64,000 nucleotides of DNA from Balanoglossus misakiensis (GCA_040954595.2 JBECUI020000029.1:248001-312000), one strand, 5' to 3'; shown: positions 46,301 to 60,245, counted from the stretch's first letter. The notes: generated from the sequence alone by a model not told the origin. Made by a program: numbers and translations.

Positions 46301-49300
46301 CCTATTCTAGATCTGTAATGGAAATGGAGAAAGTACCTTATATTTTCTGTAAAATAGACATTTAATTGGCAAGCCGTCCTGCATCAATTATGAATTGTGT
46401 ACATGCACTAAAGCGCCCTCACTGCTGGGTGTGTTGTATGGTCTTTAACCCTGTTTCAAATTAGAGTACTTTCTGCAATTTCAAGACAGATCTTACGTGC
46501 CATTGGAGAGCTCCATTGACTGGTCATTCATACTGTTTTCATTCATTCATTGCGGCATCAATATATTTTATCTATTCTAGCCAAAGAGCTTGGCACCTGT
46601 TGAAATGAACTCATCTGCTGTGGGCCAGTTTATTGGTGGCAGTTGAGCTGAGGAGAGCACCTTCCTTCCCGGCACGCCACCAAGTAAAGTTCCACGCCGC
46701 CCACCACAGATGCCAGCATTCATTCATGCGAGTGAGTGTAATTGCAAATTTGCCTATTCTAGATCTGTAATGGAAATGGAGAAAGTACCTTATATTTTCT
46801 GTAAAATAGACATTTAATTGGCAAGCCGTCCTGCATCAATTATTAATTGTGTACATGCACTAAAGCGCCCTCACTGCTGGGTGTGTTGTATGGTCTTTAA
46901 CCCTGTTTCAAATTAGAGTACTTTCTGCAATTTCAAGACAGATCTTACGTGCCATTGGAGAGCTCCATTGACTGGTCATTCATACTGTTTTCATTCATTC
47001 ATTGCGGCATCAATATATTTTATCTATTCTAGCCAAAGAGCTTGGCACCTGTTGAAATGAACTCATCTGCTGTGGGCCAGTTTATTGGTGGCAGTTGAGC
47101 TGAGGAGAGCACCTTCTTTCCCGGCACGCCACCAAGTAAAGTTCCACGCCGCCCACCACAGATGCCAGCATTCATTCATGCGAGTGAGTGTAATTGCAAA
47201 TTTGCCTATTTACGTGCCATTGGAGAGCTCCATTGACTGGTCATTCATACTGTTTTCATTCATTCATTGCGGCATCAATATATTTTATCTATTCTAGCCA
47301 AAGAGCTTGGCACCTGTTGAAATGAACTCATCTGCTGTGGGCCAGTTTATTGGTGGCAGTTGAGCTGAGGAGAGCACCTTCCTTCCCGGCACGCCACCAA
47401 GTAAAGTTCCACGCCGCCCACCACAGATGCCAGCATTCATTCATGCGAGTGAGTGTAATTGCAAATTTGCCTATTCTAGAATCTTACGTGCCATTGGAGA
47501 GCTCCATTGACTGGTCATTCATACTGTTTTCATTCATTCATTGCGGCATCAATATATTTTATCTATTCTAGCCGAAGAGCTTGGCACCTGTTGAAATGAA
47601 CTCATCTGCTGTGGGCCAGTTTATTGGTGGCAGTTGAGCTGAGGAGAGCACCTTCCTTCCCGGCACGCCACCAAGTAAAGTTCCACGCCGCCCACCACAG
47701 ATGCCAGCATTCATTCATGCGAGTGAGTGTAATTGCAAATTTGCCTATTCTAGATCTGTAATGGAAATGGAGAAAGTACCTTATATTTTCTGTAAAATAG
47801 ACATTTAATTGGCAAGCCGTCCTGCATCAATTATTAATTGTGTACATGCACTAAAGCGCCCTCACTGCTGGGTGTGTTGTATGGTCTTTAACCCTGTTTC
47901 AAATTAGAGTACTTTCTGCAATTTCAAGACAGATCTTACGTGCCATTGGAGAGCTCCATTGACTGGTCATTCATACTGTTTTCATTCATTCATTGCGGCA
48001 TCAATATATTTTATCTATTCTAGCCAAAGAGCTTGGCACCTGTTGAAATGAACTCATCTGCTGTGGGCCAGTTTATTGGTGGCAGTTGAGCTGAGGAGAG
48101 CACCTTCCTTCCCGGCACGCCACCAAGTAAAGTTCCACGCCGCCCACCACAGATGCCAGCATTCATTCATGCGAGTGAGTGTAATTGCAAATTTGCCTAT
48201 TCTAGATTCTTACGTGCCATTGGAGAGCTCCATTGACTGGTCATTCATACTGTTTTCATTCATTCATTGCGGCATCAATATATTTTATCTATTCTAGCCA
48301 AAGAGCTTGGCACCTGTTGAAATGAACTCATCTGCTGTGGGCCAGTTTATTGGTGGCAGTTGAGCTGAGGAGAGCACCTTCCTTCCCGGCACGCCACCAA
48401 GTAAAGTTCCACGCCGCCCACCACAGATGCCAGCATTCATTCATGCGAGTGAGTGTAATTGCAAATTTGCCTATTCTAGAATCTTACGTGCCATTGGAGA
48501 GCTCCATTGACTGGTCATTCATACTGTTTTCATTCATTCATTGCGGCATCAATATATTTTATCTATTCTAGCCAAAGAGCTTGGCACCTGTTGAAATGAA
48601 CTCATCTGCTGTGGGCCAGTTTATTGGTGGCAGTTGAGCTGAGGAGAGCACCTTCCTTCCCGGCACGCCACCAAGTAAAGTTCCACGCCGCCCACCACAG
48701 ATGCCAGCATTCATTCATGCGAGTGAGTGTAATTGCAAATTTGCCTATTCTAGATCTGTAATGGAAATGGAGAAAGTACCTTATATTTTCTGTAAAATAG
48801 ACATTTAATTGGCAAGCCGTCCTGCATCAATTATTAATTGTGTACATGCACTAAAGCGCCCTCACTGCTGGGTGTGTTGTATGGTCTTTAACCCTGTTTC
48901 AAATTAGAGTACTTTCTGCAATTTCAAGACAGATCTTACGTGCCATTGGAGAGCTCCATTGACTGGTCATTCATACTGTTTTCATTCATTCATTGCGGCA
49001 TCAATATATTTTATCTATTCTAGCCAAAGAGCTTGGCACCTGTTGAAATGAACTCATCTGCTGTGGGCCAGTTTATTGGTGGCAGTTGAGCTGAGGAGAG
49101 CACCTTCCTTCCCGGCACGCCACCAAGTAAAGTTCCACGCCGCCCACCACAGATGCCAGCATTCATTCATGCGAGTGAGTGTAATTGCAAATTTGCCTAT
49201 TCTAGATCTGTAATGGAAATGGAGAAAGTACCTTATATTTTCTGTAAAATAGACATTTAATTGGCAAGCCGTCCTGCATCAATTATTAATTGTGTACATG

Positions 49301-52300
49301 CACTAAAGCGCCCTCACTGCTGGGTGTGTTGTATGGTCTTTAACCCTGTTTCAAATTAGAGTACTTTCTGCAATTTCAAGACAGATCTTACGTGCCATTG
49401 GAGAGCTCCATTGACTGGTCATTCATACTGTTTTCATTCATTCATTGCGGCATCAATATATTTTATCTATTCTAGCCAAAGAGCTTGGCACCTGTTGAAA
49501 TGAACTCATCTGCTGTGGGCCAGTTTATTGGTGGCAGTTGAGCTGAGGAGAGCACCTTCCTTCCCGGCACGCCACCAAGTAAAGTTCCACGCCGCCCACC
49601 ACAGATGCCAGCATTCATTCATGCGAGTGAGTGTAATTGCAAATTTGCCTATTCTAGATCTGTAATGGAAATGGAGAAAGTACCTTATATTTTCTGTAAA
49701 ATAGACATTTAATTGGCAAGCCGTCCTGCATCAATTATTAATTGTGTACATGCACTAAAGCGCCCTCACTGCTGGGTGTGTTGTATGGTCTTTAACCCTG
49801 TTTCAAATTAGAGTACTTTCTGCAATTTCAAGACAGATCTTACGTGCCATTGGAGAGCTCCATTGACTGGTCATTCATACTGTTTTCATTCATTCATTGC
49901 GGCATCAATATATTTTATCTATTCTAGCCAAAGAGCTTGGCACCTGTTGAAATGAACTCATCTGCTGTGGGCCAGTTTATTGGTGGCAGTTGAGCTGAGG
50001 AGAGCACCTTCCTTCCCGGCACGCCACCAAGTAAAGTTCCACGCCGCCCACCACAGATGCCAGCATTCATTCATGCGAGTGAGTGTAATTGCAAATTTGC
50101 CTATTCTAGATCTGTAATGGAAATGGAGAAAGTACCTTATATTTTCTGTAAAATAGACATTTAATTGGCAAGCCGTCCTGCATCAATTATGAATTGTGTA
50201 CATGCACTAAAGCGCCCTCACTGCTGGGTGTGTTGTATGGTCTTTAACCCTGTTTCAAATTAGAGTACTTTCTGCAATTTCAAGACAGATCTTACGTGCC
50301 ATTGGAGAGCTCCATTGACTGGTCATTCATACTGTTTTCATTCATTCATTGCGGCATCAATATATTTTATCTATTCTAGCCAAAGAGCTTGGCACCTGTT
50401 GAAATGAACTCATCTGCTGTGGGCCAGTTTATTGGTGGCAGTTGAGCTGAGAAGAGCACCTTCCTTCCCGGCACGCCACCAAGTAAAGTTCCACGCCGCC
50501 CACCACAGATGCCAGCATTCATTCATGCGAGTGAGTGTAATTGCAAATTTGCCTATTCTAGATCTGTAATGGAAATGGAGAAAGTACCTTATATTTTCTG
50601 TAAAATAGACATTTAATTGGCAAGCCGTCCTGCATCAATTATGAATTGTGTACATGCACTAAAGCGCCCTCACTGCTGGGTGTGTTGTATGGTCTTTAAC
50701 CCTGTTTCAAATTAGAGTACTTTCTGCAATTTCAAGACAGATCTTACGTGCCATTGGAGAGCTCCATTGACTGGTCATTCATACTGTTTTCATTCATTCA
50801 TTGCGGCATCAATATATTTTATCTATTCTAGCCAAAGAGCTTGGCACCTGTTGAAATGAACTCATCTGCTGTGGGCCAGTTTATTGGTGGCAGTTGAGCT
50901 GAGCAGAGCACCTTCCTTCCCGGCACGCCACCAAGTAAAGTTCCACGCCGCCCACCACAGATGCCAGCATTCATTCATGCGAGTGAGTGTAATTGCAAAT
51001 TTGCCTATTCTAGATCTGTAATGGAAATGGAGAAAGTACCTTATATTTTCTGTAAAATAGACATTTAATTGGCAAGCCGTCCTGCATCAATTATGAATTG
51101 TGTACATGCACTAAAGCGCCCTCACTGCTGGGTGTGTTGTATGGTCTTTAACCCTGTTTCAAATTAGAGTACTTTCTGCAATTTCAAGACAGATCTTACG
51201 TGCCATTGGAGAGCTCCATTGACTGGTCATTCATACTGTTTTCATTCATTCATTGCGGCATCAATATATTTTATCTATTCTAGCCAAAGAGCTTGGCACC
51301 TGTTGAAATGAACTCATCTGCTGTGGGCCAGTTTATTGGTGGCAGTTGAGCTGAGAAGAGCACCTTCCTTCCCGGCACGCCACCAAGTAAAGTTCCACGC
51401 CGCCCACCACAGATGCCAGCATTCATTCATGCGAGTGAGTGTAATTGCAAATTTGCCTATTCTAGATCTGTAATGGAAATGGAGAAAGTACCTTATATTT
51501 TCTGTAAAATAGACATTTAATTGGCAAGCCGTCCTGCATCAATTATGAATTGTGTACATGCACTAAAGCGCCCTCACTGCTGGGTGTGTTGTATGGTCTT
51601 TAACCCTGTTTCAAATTAGAGTACTTTCTGCAATTTCAAGACAGATCTTACGTGCCATTGGAGAGCTCCATTGACTGGTCATTCATACTGTTTTCATTCA
51701 TTCATTGCGGCATCAATATATTTTATCTATTCTAGCCAAAGAGCTTGGCACCTGTTGAAATGAACTCATCTGCTGTGGGCCAGTTTATTGGTGGCAGTTG
51801 AGCTGAGGAGAGCACCTTCCTTCCCGGCACGCCACCAAGTAAAGTTCCACGCCGCCCACCACAGATGCCAGCATTCATTCATGCGAGTGAGTGTAATTGC
51901 AAATTTGCCTATTCTAGATCTGTAATGGAAATGGAGAAAGTACCTTATATTTTCTGTAAAATAGACATTTAATTGGCAAGCCGTCCTGCATCAATTATTA
52001 ATTGTGTACATGCACTAAAGCGCCCTCACTGCTGGGTGTGTTGTATGGTCTTTAACCCTGTTTCAAATTAGAGTACTTTCTGCAATTTCAAGACAGATCT
52101 TACGTGCCATTGGAGAGCTCCATTGACTGGTCATTCATACTGTTTTCATTCATTCATTGCGGCATCAATATATTTTACAGCCGAAATTATGAAAGGTCGC
52201 CGATTCAATATGTGATCTAGACGTCCTGTGTGCACTGAACACACGATGTGTTTATCTAACACAAACAACAGAACCTCTCATAAAAGAGATGCGGTATCAT

Positions 52301-52729
52301 TAGACTAATTACAGATGGTAGTCTGGAAACACGCTCCCCCTCAGAGAGAGTTGTTTACTTGGGTACGATGTCAAAGTTTAATCTCAAAGTGTATACGCTT
52401 TATGTTGAGAGTGTACCCAAGTAAACAACTCTCTCTGAGGGGGAGCGTGTTTCCAGACTACCATCTGTAATTAGTCTAATGATACCGCATCTCTTTTATG
52501 AGAGGTTCTGTTGTTTGTGTTAGATAAACACATCGTGTGTTCAGTGCACACAGGACGTCTAGATCACATATTGAATCGGCGACCTTTCATAATTTCGGCT
52601 GTATCTATTCTAGCCAAAGAGCTTGGCACCTGTTGAAATGAACTCATCTGCTGTGGGCCAGTTTATTGGTGGCAGTTGAGCTGAGGAGAGCACCTTCCTT
52701 CCCGGCACGCCACCAAGTACAGTTCCACG
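40360..52729 (+). repeat. Satellite array 2
   Basis: The left boundary is the same as in array 1 (ttttcaAGTACC), and the right boundary is also shared (agttccacg|tgcattcc). The array is about 12.4 kb including the foldback element, roughly half of array 1. It has no GAATTC (E) joint; short monomers occur at about 42,146-42,420 and 47,213-48,478. TATGAATTG variants form two blocks, near 45,488-46,391 and 50,190-51,546, and gagcagagc variants lie at 42,311, 46,200 and 50,904. The monomer order right of about 50,100 matches array 1 right of about 29,600. Confidence 0.96.
52178..52601. mobile_element. Foldback MITE with 189-bp perfect arms (array 2)
   Basis: It has the same arms, loop and TA-flanked insertion point as 31649-32072, exactly one macro-unit (20,529 bp) downstream. 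It was therefore copied with the unit and not inserted independently. Confidence 0.92.
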
Positions 52730-53620
52730 TGCATTCCTGGCCCTGGTTTTATTTATGTTTACAGACAATATTGCATTTTTGTACAAGTATTTTAATCAAC
52801 TATAAATTTTGAATGTGTCATTTACCTGAACCGGTCATGTTGACCAGAATGATACATTTCTGCCTTCACTCACCCTATAAATATGTGATTGAGACATAGG
52901 TCATTTGCATAAGCTAACATACCAGAAAGTAAGCATATCTGTTGTTTTCCCTGTGTCACTGCCATCAAAGTAAAAATTAGACGTTGTGTAGAGCAAACTC
53001 CAATTTTTTGTTCTCAATAAACATGGATGAATTACATAGAATGTGTTTGTTGTTTACAGTCTTTAAATGACACATTAGATTATGCACTTTACAAAACGTT
53101 TCTGAGAAACAAGTGACTAACTAGTTTCTTTCCACTGTGGCCAACGTGGTTCACTGTTTGTGTCAGAATCTCTCTGTTTTGCAAGGATTTTGAAATCATA
53201 GTGGTGACATGCATAGTGAAAATCAGCTACTTTCAAATGTCCGTCATGTTCATGCTGTAATTGAATTTTCAAAGCTGGGCTGGCGTGTTTTTTCTTATTT
53301 ACATAAGTATCACACTTTATACATGTATCTTCATGGGGTTTTTTGAGTCCCGTATTTAGGTCCTCTCTCACAATTTTACGAAATATCGTATAACTGACAG
53401 TTGTTCTTCCCAGAAGAGATTGGTTGGTTATGAACTCTCGGTGTAACTGCGATATACTGTGGGCCGGCGCCAGGTACGGTTTAAATCGAGGATTCCTGCA
53501 GTAGTGAGATTCTACAATTCTGTGCCTGCGTACGTGTTCAGTGATATCAGTCAGCAAATTTGGATTGAGTTTCCGACGATGCCCTTTGTGTCGGCCCCTT
53601 GCATCTGGCATCAGACCAGT
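52730..53620. repeat. 902-bp tandem duplication, first copy (module 3)
   Basis: This is module 3's left end, identical in layout to 32201-33091. The gene-free 52730-53116 is the 3' flank of the truncated gene. Confidence 0.92.
53117..53611 (-). pseudogene. Truncated duplicate of transposase N-terminal half (module 3)
   Basis: It has the same 164-aa translation as the other two truncated copies. Confidence 0.75.
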
Positions 53621-53631
53621 AAAGTTCCATG
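53620..53631. other. Junction scar of satellite origin (module 3)
   Basis: TAAAGTTCCATG is followed by the second module left end, as in modules 1 and 2. Confidence 0.75.
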
Positions 53632-54522
53632 TGCATTCCTGGCCCTGGTTTTATTTATGTTTACAGACAATATTGCATTTTTGTACAAGTATTTTAATCA
53701 ACTATAAATTTTGAATGTGTCATTTACCTGAACCGGTCATGTTGACCAGAATGATACATTTCTGCCTTCACTCACCCTATAAATATGTGATTGAGACATA
53801 GGTCATTTGCATAAGCTAACATACCAGAAAGTAAGCATATCTGATGTTTTCCCTGTGTCACTGCCATCAAAGTAAAAATTAGACGTTGTGTAGAGCAAAC
53901 TCCAATTTTTTGTTCTCAATAAACATGGATGAATTACATAGAATGTGTTTGTTGTTTACAGTCTTTAAATGACACATTAGATTATGCACTTTACAAAACG
54001 TTTCTGAGAAACAAGTGACTAACTAGTTTCTTTCCACTGTGGCCAACGTGGTTCACTGTTTGTGTCAGAATCTCTCTGTTTTGCAAGGATTTTGAAATCA
54101 TAGTGGTGACATGCATAGTGAAAATCAGCTACTTTCAAATGTCCGTCATGTTCATGCTGTAATTGAATTTTCAAAGCTGGGCTGGCGTGTTTTTTCTTAT
54201 TTACATAAGTATCACACTTTATACATGTATCTTCATGGGGTTTTCTGAGTCCCGTATTTAGGTCCTCTCTCACAATTTTACGAAATATCGTATAACTGAC
54301 AGTTGTTCTTCCCAGAAGAGATTGGTTGGTTATGAACTCTCGGTGTAACTGCGATATACTGTGGTCCGGCGCCAGGTACGGTTTAAATCGAGGATTCCTG
54401 CAGTAGTGAGATTCTACAATTCTGTGCCTGCGTACGTGTTCAGTGATATCAGTCAGCAAATTTGGATTGAGTTTCCGACGATGCCCTTTGTGTCGGCCCC
54501 TTGCATCTGGCATCAGACCAGT
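53632..54522. repeat. 902-bp tandem duplication, second copy (module 3)
   Basis: It overlaps the 3' half of the intact gene. The gene-free part is 53632-54018. Confidence 0.88.
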
Positions 54523-54975
54523 TGAACAGTGCATCATTTTGCTTAGAACGGTTCTAGTCCGCCTCTCACTAATGCCAAATAATTTCAGGAATGCATTTTT
54601 GCAGACAGTAACCGTTTCACCGCCTTCATTCACCAGGTGATAACGAACCGATTTCTTGTGTGACTTCATCTGCATATCCATCAGTTTGTAGAGCATCAAG
54701 TTCTGTTCATTATACACGCGACCATCAAAATATTTTCTCGTGGTGCCTAAAACATGCGTACTCCCAAGCTTCCGCAGACAATTCCCTTGAACGCAGGCGC
54801 ATTCCAAGGAAAGACTGTCAATATCTGGAAAAGGGCGATTTTTCCTTGGTTTTTGTCTCGGACACGTCTTTTTAGAATTCCTACGTGGCTTGTTGGCTCG
54901 AGCTGACAGTTCGGTTCTGCGTTGCTGCCACACAGGAATGGGTTCCCACGCATAAGCAACTCCCCGGCAGGCCAT
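54019..54975 (-). CDS. DDE-like transposase, N-terminal zinc/DNA-binding half (module 3)
   Basis: The 318-aa translation is identical to module 2, with Leu at residue 67. The start is the ATG in ACCATGG. The catalytic-half gene diverges from 55023. Confidence 0.75.
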   Translation of the reverse strand: MACRGVAYAWEPIPVWQQRRTELSARANKPRRNSKKTCPRQKPRKNRPFPDIDSLSLECACVQGNCLRKLGSTHVLGTTRKYFDGRVYNEQNLMLYKLMDMQMKSHKKSVRYHLVNEGGETVTVCKNAFLKLFGISERRTRTVLSKMMHCSTGLMPDARGRHKGHRRKLNPNLLTDITEHVRRHRIVESHYCRNPRFKPYLAPDHSISQLHREFITNQSLLGRTTVSYTIFRKIVREDLNTGLRKPHEDTCIKCDTYVNKKKHASPALKIQLQHEHDGHLKVADFHYACHHYDFKILAKQRDSDTNSEPRWPQWKETS

Positions 54976-55022
54976 GGTCACAGCTGAAGTATTTGTTCAA
55001 GTACTGACTGACTAAACGCGGC

Positions 55023-56156
55023 ATGGAACAAACGAACGAACGACTTCACGTTCGGAAAAAAAATCGTTGCGAGCTGTTGGGTGCATGCCTCTATAGTTGT
55101 CGGCAACCGTTCTTTTTTATTGCTAAACAATGCTGTCAGAGCATGGAAGGTGTGGTGGAAAACGAACAGAGGTTTTGTACGACCAACGATTGGATGGTGC
55201 TACATATGGACTTCCACAAGTCATTGCCGGTTCCTAAACTCAGCTCTGAAGACTTTTACTTTAAATCGAAATTGCAAATGAAGCTCCTTGGAATTTACAA
55301 CGGGACAACGGAAAAGATGCATTGTTATGTATGGACAGAGCTCGATAGCAGAAAGTCTCCCGATGAAGTTATTACCTGTCTAAATCACTTTTTTTATAAC
55401 TCGGGTGTGACCAGCAGACATGCAGTTATTTACAGCGACAACTGCCGTGCCGAATTCAAGTGTGGGAAGTTAATGTTTTACTATGACTATCTGTTACGAA
55501 AGGGCGTGTTTCGACGAATTGACTATAAAACTCTTGTGGCTGGACACACGTACTCCACCTGTGACCGAGTTTTTGCGTCCATTGAAAGGCATGCAAGTCG
55601 TTTCCAGAGTATAGAGACACCTCACGATTGGACATCTGTGATTCGAGGATCTTCTCTGAATGGGAACATTGGAGTTACGGAGATGACTCACAGAGACTTT
55701 TTCAATTATTCTGATTTCCTGAAAAATGAGTACGTTGTGCGTTATGCAGATACAAACAATGTAACTTTTTACTACCAAGCCATGCACTATTTTAATTTTG
55801 GAGAAGGAGAAAGGCTTGATACCGACGGCAACCTCAGAACATTTAGTCATGCAGATAAAGTTTGGGTGAGAACATCTCTAGATCCAAGCGAGACCCCGAT
55901 TGTAGTCGACTTTAGAAAGAAGAAGCAGAACCGGCGTTTACAAGATTGTACGCTGAACAAACTTTATCAGGAACGTCGACCACTGGCGAGCAAAGTTTGG
56001 CGGGATCTTCAGAGTTTAGCCAAAAATTACCTGTCTCCGGAGGCAATAGAATTTTATAGGAATCTACCGCTTCAGGAGAGTAGTGGCACCTCTGCAGACC
56101 CGTACGCCTTTCATGATGATGACGACGACGATGATGATGATATGGGCGGTGGTTGA
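55023..56156 (+). CDS. DDE-like transposase, catalytic half (module 3)
   Basis: The 377-aa translation is identical to the other two copies. The candidate DDE residues and the acidic tail are intact. Confidence 0.78.
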   Translation: MEQTNERLHVRKKNRCELLGACLYSCRQPFFFIAKQCCQSMEGVVENEQRFCTTNDWMVLHMDFHKSLPVPKLSSEDFYFKSKLQMKLLGIYNGTTEKMHCYVWTELDSRKSPDEVITCLNHFFYNSGVTSRHAVIYSDNCRAEFKCGKLMFYYDYLLRKGVFRRIDYKTLVAGHTYSTCDRVFASIERHASRFQSIETPHDWTSVIRGSSLNGNIGVTEMTHRDFFNYSDFLKNEYVVRYADTNNVTFYYQAMHYFNFGEGERLDTDGNLRTFSHADKVWVRTSLDPSETPIVVDFRKKKQNRRLQDCTLNKLYQERRPLASKVWRDLQSLAKNYLSPEAIEFYRNLPLQESSGTSADPYAFHDDDDDDDDDMGGG

Positions 56157-56655
56157 ATAAACTGTCCTTTTCATGACGACAGTGATTTTGGATATTTGAT
56201 GTGCGTGCACAGTTTATATGTAATATTTTCACACGAACGAGTTTTGACTGAATTTGATTAAAGAATGTACTCGATAATTAACAAATGTGCTGAATCGTGG
56301 TTATTATGTTGTTAATTTTTGTTTGTTTGTTTGTTTGTTTGTTTGTTTGTTTGTTTGTAAACAATTTCCGTTCATTCAACTGGCTACAAAGTTGGATTTT
56401 TGTACTGGGAAGCGATAAACTCGCACATCAAAACCGGGGAGACTCGATCATTTTTCCCTGCAGGTAGCCTGAAAAGCACCCGGGCAGAGATTACGTCATA
56501 TATGGTCCACTTTAATACGAAATTATGCAAATGTGACATTTCACGGAAACGGCGTATATAAAAGCGACCCTGGGCTATTGTTCGGAATGCGTCATCGACG
56601 AGAGAGTGACTGATAATTCTTCTACCTCGAGTCAACCATTCTGTATATACTGAAC
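56157..56655 (+). promoter_or_regulatory. Spacer with (TTTG)n and SET-gene promoter (module 3)
   Basis: The (TTTG)n tract is at about 56317-56357 and the TATA box at 56555-56563, with the octamer and CRE-like site upstream as in module 1. No gene is seen. Confidence 0.6.
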
Positions 56656-57996
56656 ATGGCTAGCTGGCGCAGGAAGAGACAAGGCAATGTGCGGTCTGTA
56701 ATCAACGAACGGCACCGCTCAGTTCAGTGTCCCTTTCTTCAAAAGTGGATCGGTGAGCAATTGGTATTTTCAGGTCGTTCAGAGGATGAAGTCCAGTCCA
56801 GTACTGTATTTGAGAGCTACAAATGTTGGGTTGAAAACTATTCGTCGGCGGACAATCAAGTAATGATTATGGTTACTAAAGCTCGATTTTTCAAGGTGAG
56901 AATGATCGCATTTTTCTTTCCCCCCCCCCCCTCCCTCCCTCCCTCCCTCCCCCAAGGGACTCGTTTTCTGTCTCTTTTAAACCTGTAACTTAACGAAAAG
57001 GAAGTTTTTCACATATCTCTTCGTTGACACTATAGCAATTTGGAGCGCGGATGCTTCAAGAGAAGAGCGTTACCAAATCAAAGTCGGCCGGGGTTAATAT
57101 TTATAGAGGTGTTCGTCTGAAAGCTGGTTCGCGAAGAATCTCAACGGGGAAACCTGAGCACAGTGTACTTCAGACCAGGGCAAGGGCATTTCTTGATGAC
57201 GCCAGCGTGACCGTTCCGATCGAGGTAAGAATGGTGTTTTGTTTGGACTAGGACAATAGAACGTTGCAATGAGTGTGTCAATGGGTGTCCAAGTGCAAAC
57301 GTGGTCTGCTTCTGTCCACAAATGCCATTAATTTTTGGCAGGATTTATAAAATTGTCAATGAAGAATACAAAAATGAAAAACAACAGTTAATAGCAAACT
57401 GGTAGGATTGCAAGGGCTTGTAAAACGGTACACACTGTACCAGGAAGTTTGCAACACTAATGAAGAATGTATATGATATATTTAGGTGAGAACTGTTCGC
57501 GATCGCCGGGACGCAGGACGGTGCGCGTTTTCGACGAGGGATATTCAAGCCTGGGACGTCGTCTGCGAATACCGGGGCACGGTTATTAGCGTTGAAGAAG
57601 CTAGTCGGCGTGATGAGCTTTACAGGGCAGAGGGGAAACGACCACGCATGTTCCATCTCTACATTGGAAAGAGACACGTTGTGTGAGTGTATCACTTAGT
57701 CGAATATATGGTCATATATTGCAAAGCATCTGTCGAAATAGAAAACGTAATATTGTCTATATTTTCCTCATTAACGCAGCATTGACGGATACGATGTCCC
57801 AGCCGGTGAAGAAAATTTAGCAGGCCTAATAAATCACAGTCAGCAGAACGCCAACTTGGTACCGGTTCGGATCGGAGAGCGCCTGGTTTTCTTTGCAACC
57901 AGGAATCTTTGTCAGGGAGTAGAGCTTTTGTATGATTACGGTGACGGGGGTGAAGAGGATTTCTTCAGTGGTTCTCAAACTTTTCCTGAAAATTAA
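56656..57996 (+). CDS. D5-like winged helix fused to KMT5A-like SET methyltransferase (module 3, four exons)
   Basis: The exons are 56656-56895, 57036-57224, 57486-57682 and 57780-57996. The product is the same 280-aa protein, and intron lengths equal those of module 2. Confidence 0.8.
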
Positions 57997-58902
57997 GGCA
58001 TTAACACATCAACGCTTCGGGGTGTCGTAACGGCGGCGCGGCGGGGGGGGGGGGGGGGACGTGAAAATGTTTGTATCAGGAACAAAATTCCCGTGCAAAT
58101 CACCTTGATCCGGGTGGGTGGACTATTCGCGACAAATGTTGAAATCATACAAAGCATTTTACTTAATTAACCCATTTTTTTCATTTATTTGTTTACAGTT
58201 TACAACGTCATAGAGAAGTTGAACTAGAGACTGGATCAGCGTGGGTGACACCATAGTACACCAATGTTTTCTTCAGTTTGATTCAATTGTAATTTAAAAC
58301 TGAGATTGCCTAACGCTTTCCCAGATTTTTTTAACCACTGAGAAACTGTGGGTTTTTTTCTGGGTTTTGGTGCGAGGTGATCTCAGTCAGTGGTGTTAAT
58401 TTAATTAATCATTTTCTTTTCCTATTTACGTCGACTGAAATGTATTTTGATAGGTGATAGTCATACCATAAAAAAAATCTTACGGCGCGACTGCCAAAAT
58501 GTACATTTATTTGTCCGTTCCAAGTTATTTTGTGTATGTGTGATGGGTGCCGGTGACTGTGCAGGGTTGATTTCCCTAGAGCGACTGTTATATTCGTTTT
58601 CCAACGATGATGAATTTACATGTTATTTGCTTGGCATTTTGACGCAGAGACACTTCTGAAAACACAAACCTATTAATTATGCCACGGGTGTAAATTGATC
58701 ACATTAAAAGAGGCTTTAGACGTTTGCCGCGAGCTCCTGGTGGGCAGAATCTTGTCAGCCCAAATTTGACTATAAGTACATAGCCAATGATGTGACGCTC
58801 TCCCACATCCTTCGCCGCGCCTTTTCGCTGATTTACAGCATCTTGCGTAAACACTGTCATTTGATCTTGCTTGGCAGAAGTCAACTTGCTCTATACTACA
58901 TT
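57997..58902 (+). other. Spacer between SET and nuclease genes (module 3)
   Basis: No gene is recognised. It has a 16-G run as in module 2 and a TATAAG box at 58771-58776. Confidence 0.5.
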
Positions 58903-60207
58903 ATGGCGGCCAAGCTCAACTGCATATCAGATAATGCCAAGGAGCGTTTGAGAGGCATCCTCGCCAGAAGGAGTCGCGTTTCCGGTGACTGTGTGCTCTG
59001 GACGGGTGCAGCTTGTCGAAACGGCTATGGCTCTATTACGTTCAGAGATGAGAACACTCTAACCGCCTATGTCCATCACATTGCACTCCTAATTAACGGA
59101 GTGCAATTGGTGGGCAGGCGGTTAGAGTGTTCTCATCTTTGCAACGAAAAGCTATGCATCCGCCCAGAGCACATTGTCCAGGAAACGCGACTCCTAAACA
59201 TTTCACGAAAGACGTGCTTTAAATCCCCAAAAGGGGAGTGTCACCACGATCCCAGGTGCCTAAGGTGAGTAATCCTCTTCTCATTTGATATGTATTGTGT
59301 GACCCTGCAGTTGAAACGCTTTCATCAATAATTTGCGGCGCGTGGGTAATCTCGGTGTTATTGACAATGCAGCCGGCCCAAACATTTTTAAATTAACACT
59401 GTTTCTGACTGTATTAACGAAATGTCCAATTTGCAAGTAGCCTATAGACAACCCTTTTGAATGAGTTTTGTCTCGTTGAGATTTTATACATAAGGAACAA
59501 TCTAGATTTATTTTAGAAGACACTGTTCTTTTAAAACAGCTAGCATAATACAGCTAAATTTCGGAATTTCCGGACAATTTTCGGAATTCCTTTTAAATTT
59601 GAGAAATTTTTCATCAGATATAAGTGTTACTATTTATTGGACATGTTTTTATCATTGTTTACTTTTTAAGGTCATTCTCACCCCCCCCCCCCCAAAAAAA
59701 GCCGCTTTAGGCTTCATGTTCAGTAAAAAATCTGGAAAGTTCAGCTGAATTTTACACTGATCACACATTTTTGGGAAGGTCTGGCGCAAAATAAAGGATG
59801 ACAAATGTAAATCTAATGTCACATTTGTAAACCTCTAAGTATTGTACACTCATTCTATTAAGTATATGCAAATAGTACGGATAATTTTTTCGGAATGTGG
59901 AATTCCGAAATTAGTTCGGAACGTGTTAGCAGTGAAGAGATCACCACTGAGGGTTGGAAGGCCTTGCCAGAAATTAACGCGTAAAGTACGCCCTCACAGG
60001 CCATGTAAACAAGGTCAAATAAGGCCGTCTGGCAAACGAATGATTAATTCAACGCGCCATTTGAGCCGAGCTGAGTTGGTCTGAGTTGCGTATCACACAG
60101 ACTTAGGCTGAATGTCAGTGGAGTAACCAGTCCGTTTTAGATTTACCAATGATGTGAATTTAATTTCTTCACCCAGAAAAACAGAACACAACTTGTCTGC
60201 AACATGA
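58903..60207 (+). CDS. I-PpoI-like His-Cys box nuclease (module 3, two exons)
   Basis: The exons are 58903-59264 and 60177-60207, for 130 aa. All zinc ligands and the catalytic His/Asn are retained. The coding hairpin is at 59047-59137 and the possible intronic MITE at 59554-59914. Confidence 0.82.
59047..59137. repeat. Coding-region hairpin in nuclease exon 1 (module 3)
   Basis: The arms are identical to those at 6108-6198. Confidence 0.95.
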
Positions 60208-60245
60208 TGCTGGAGGTGACACATGACAGAGAAGTGGATCCGCGT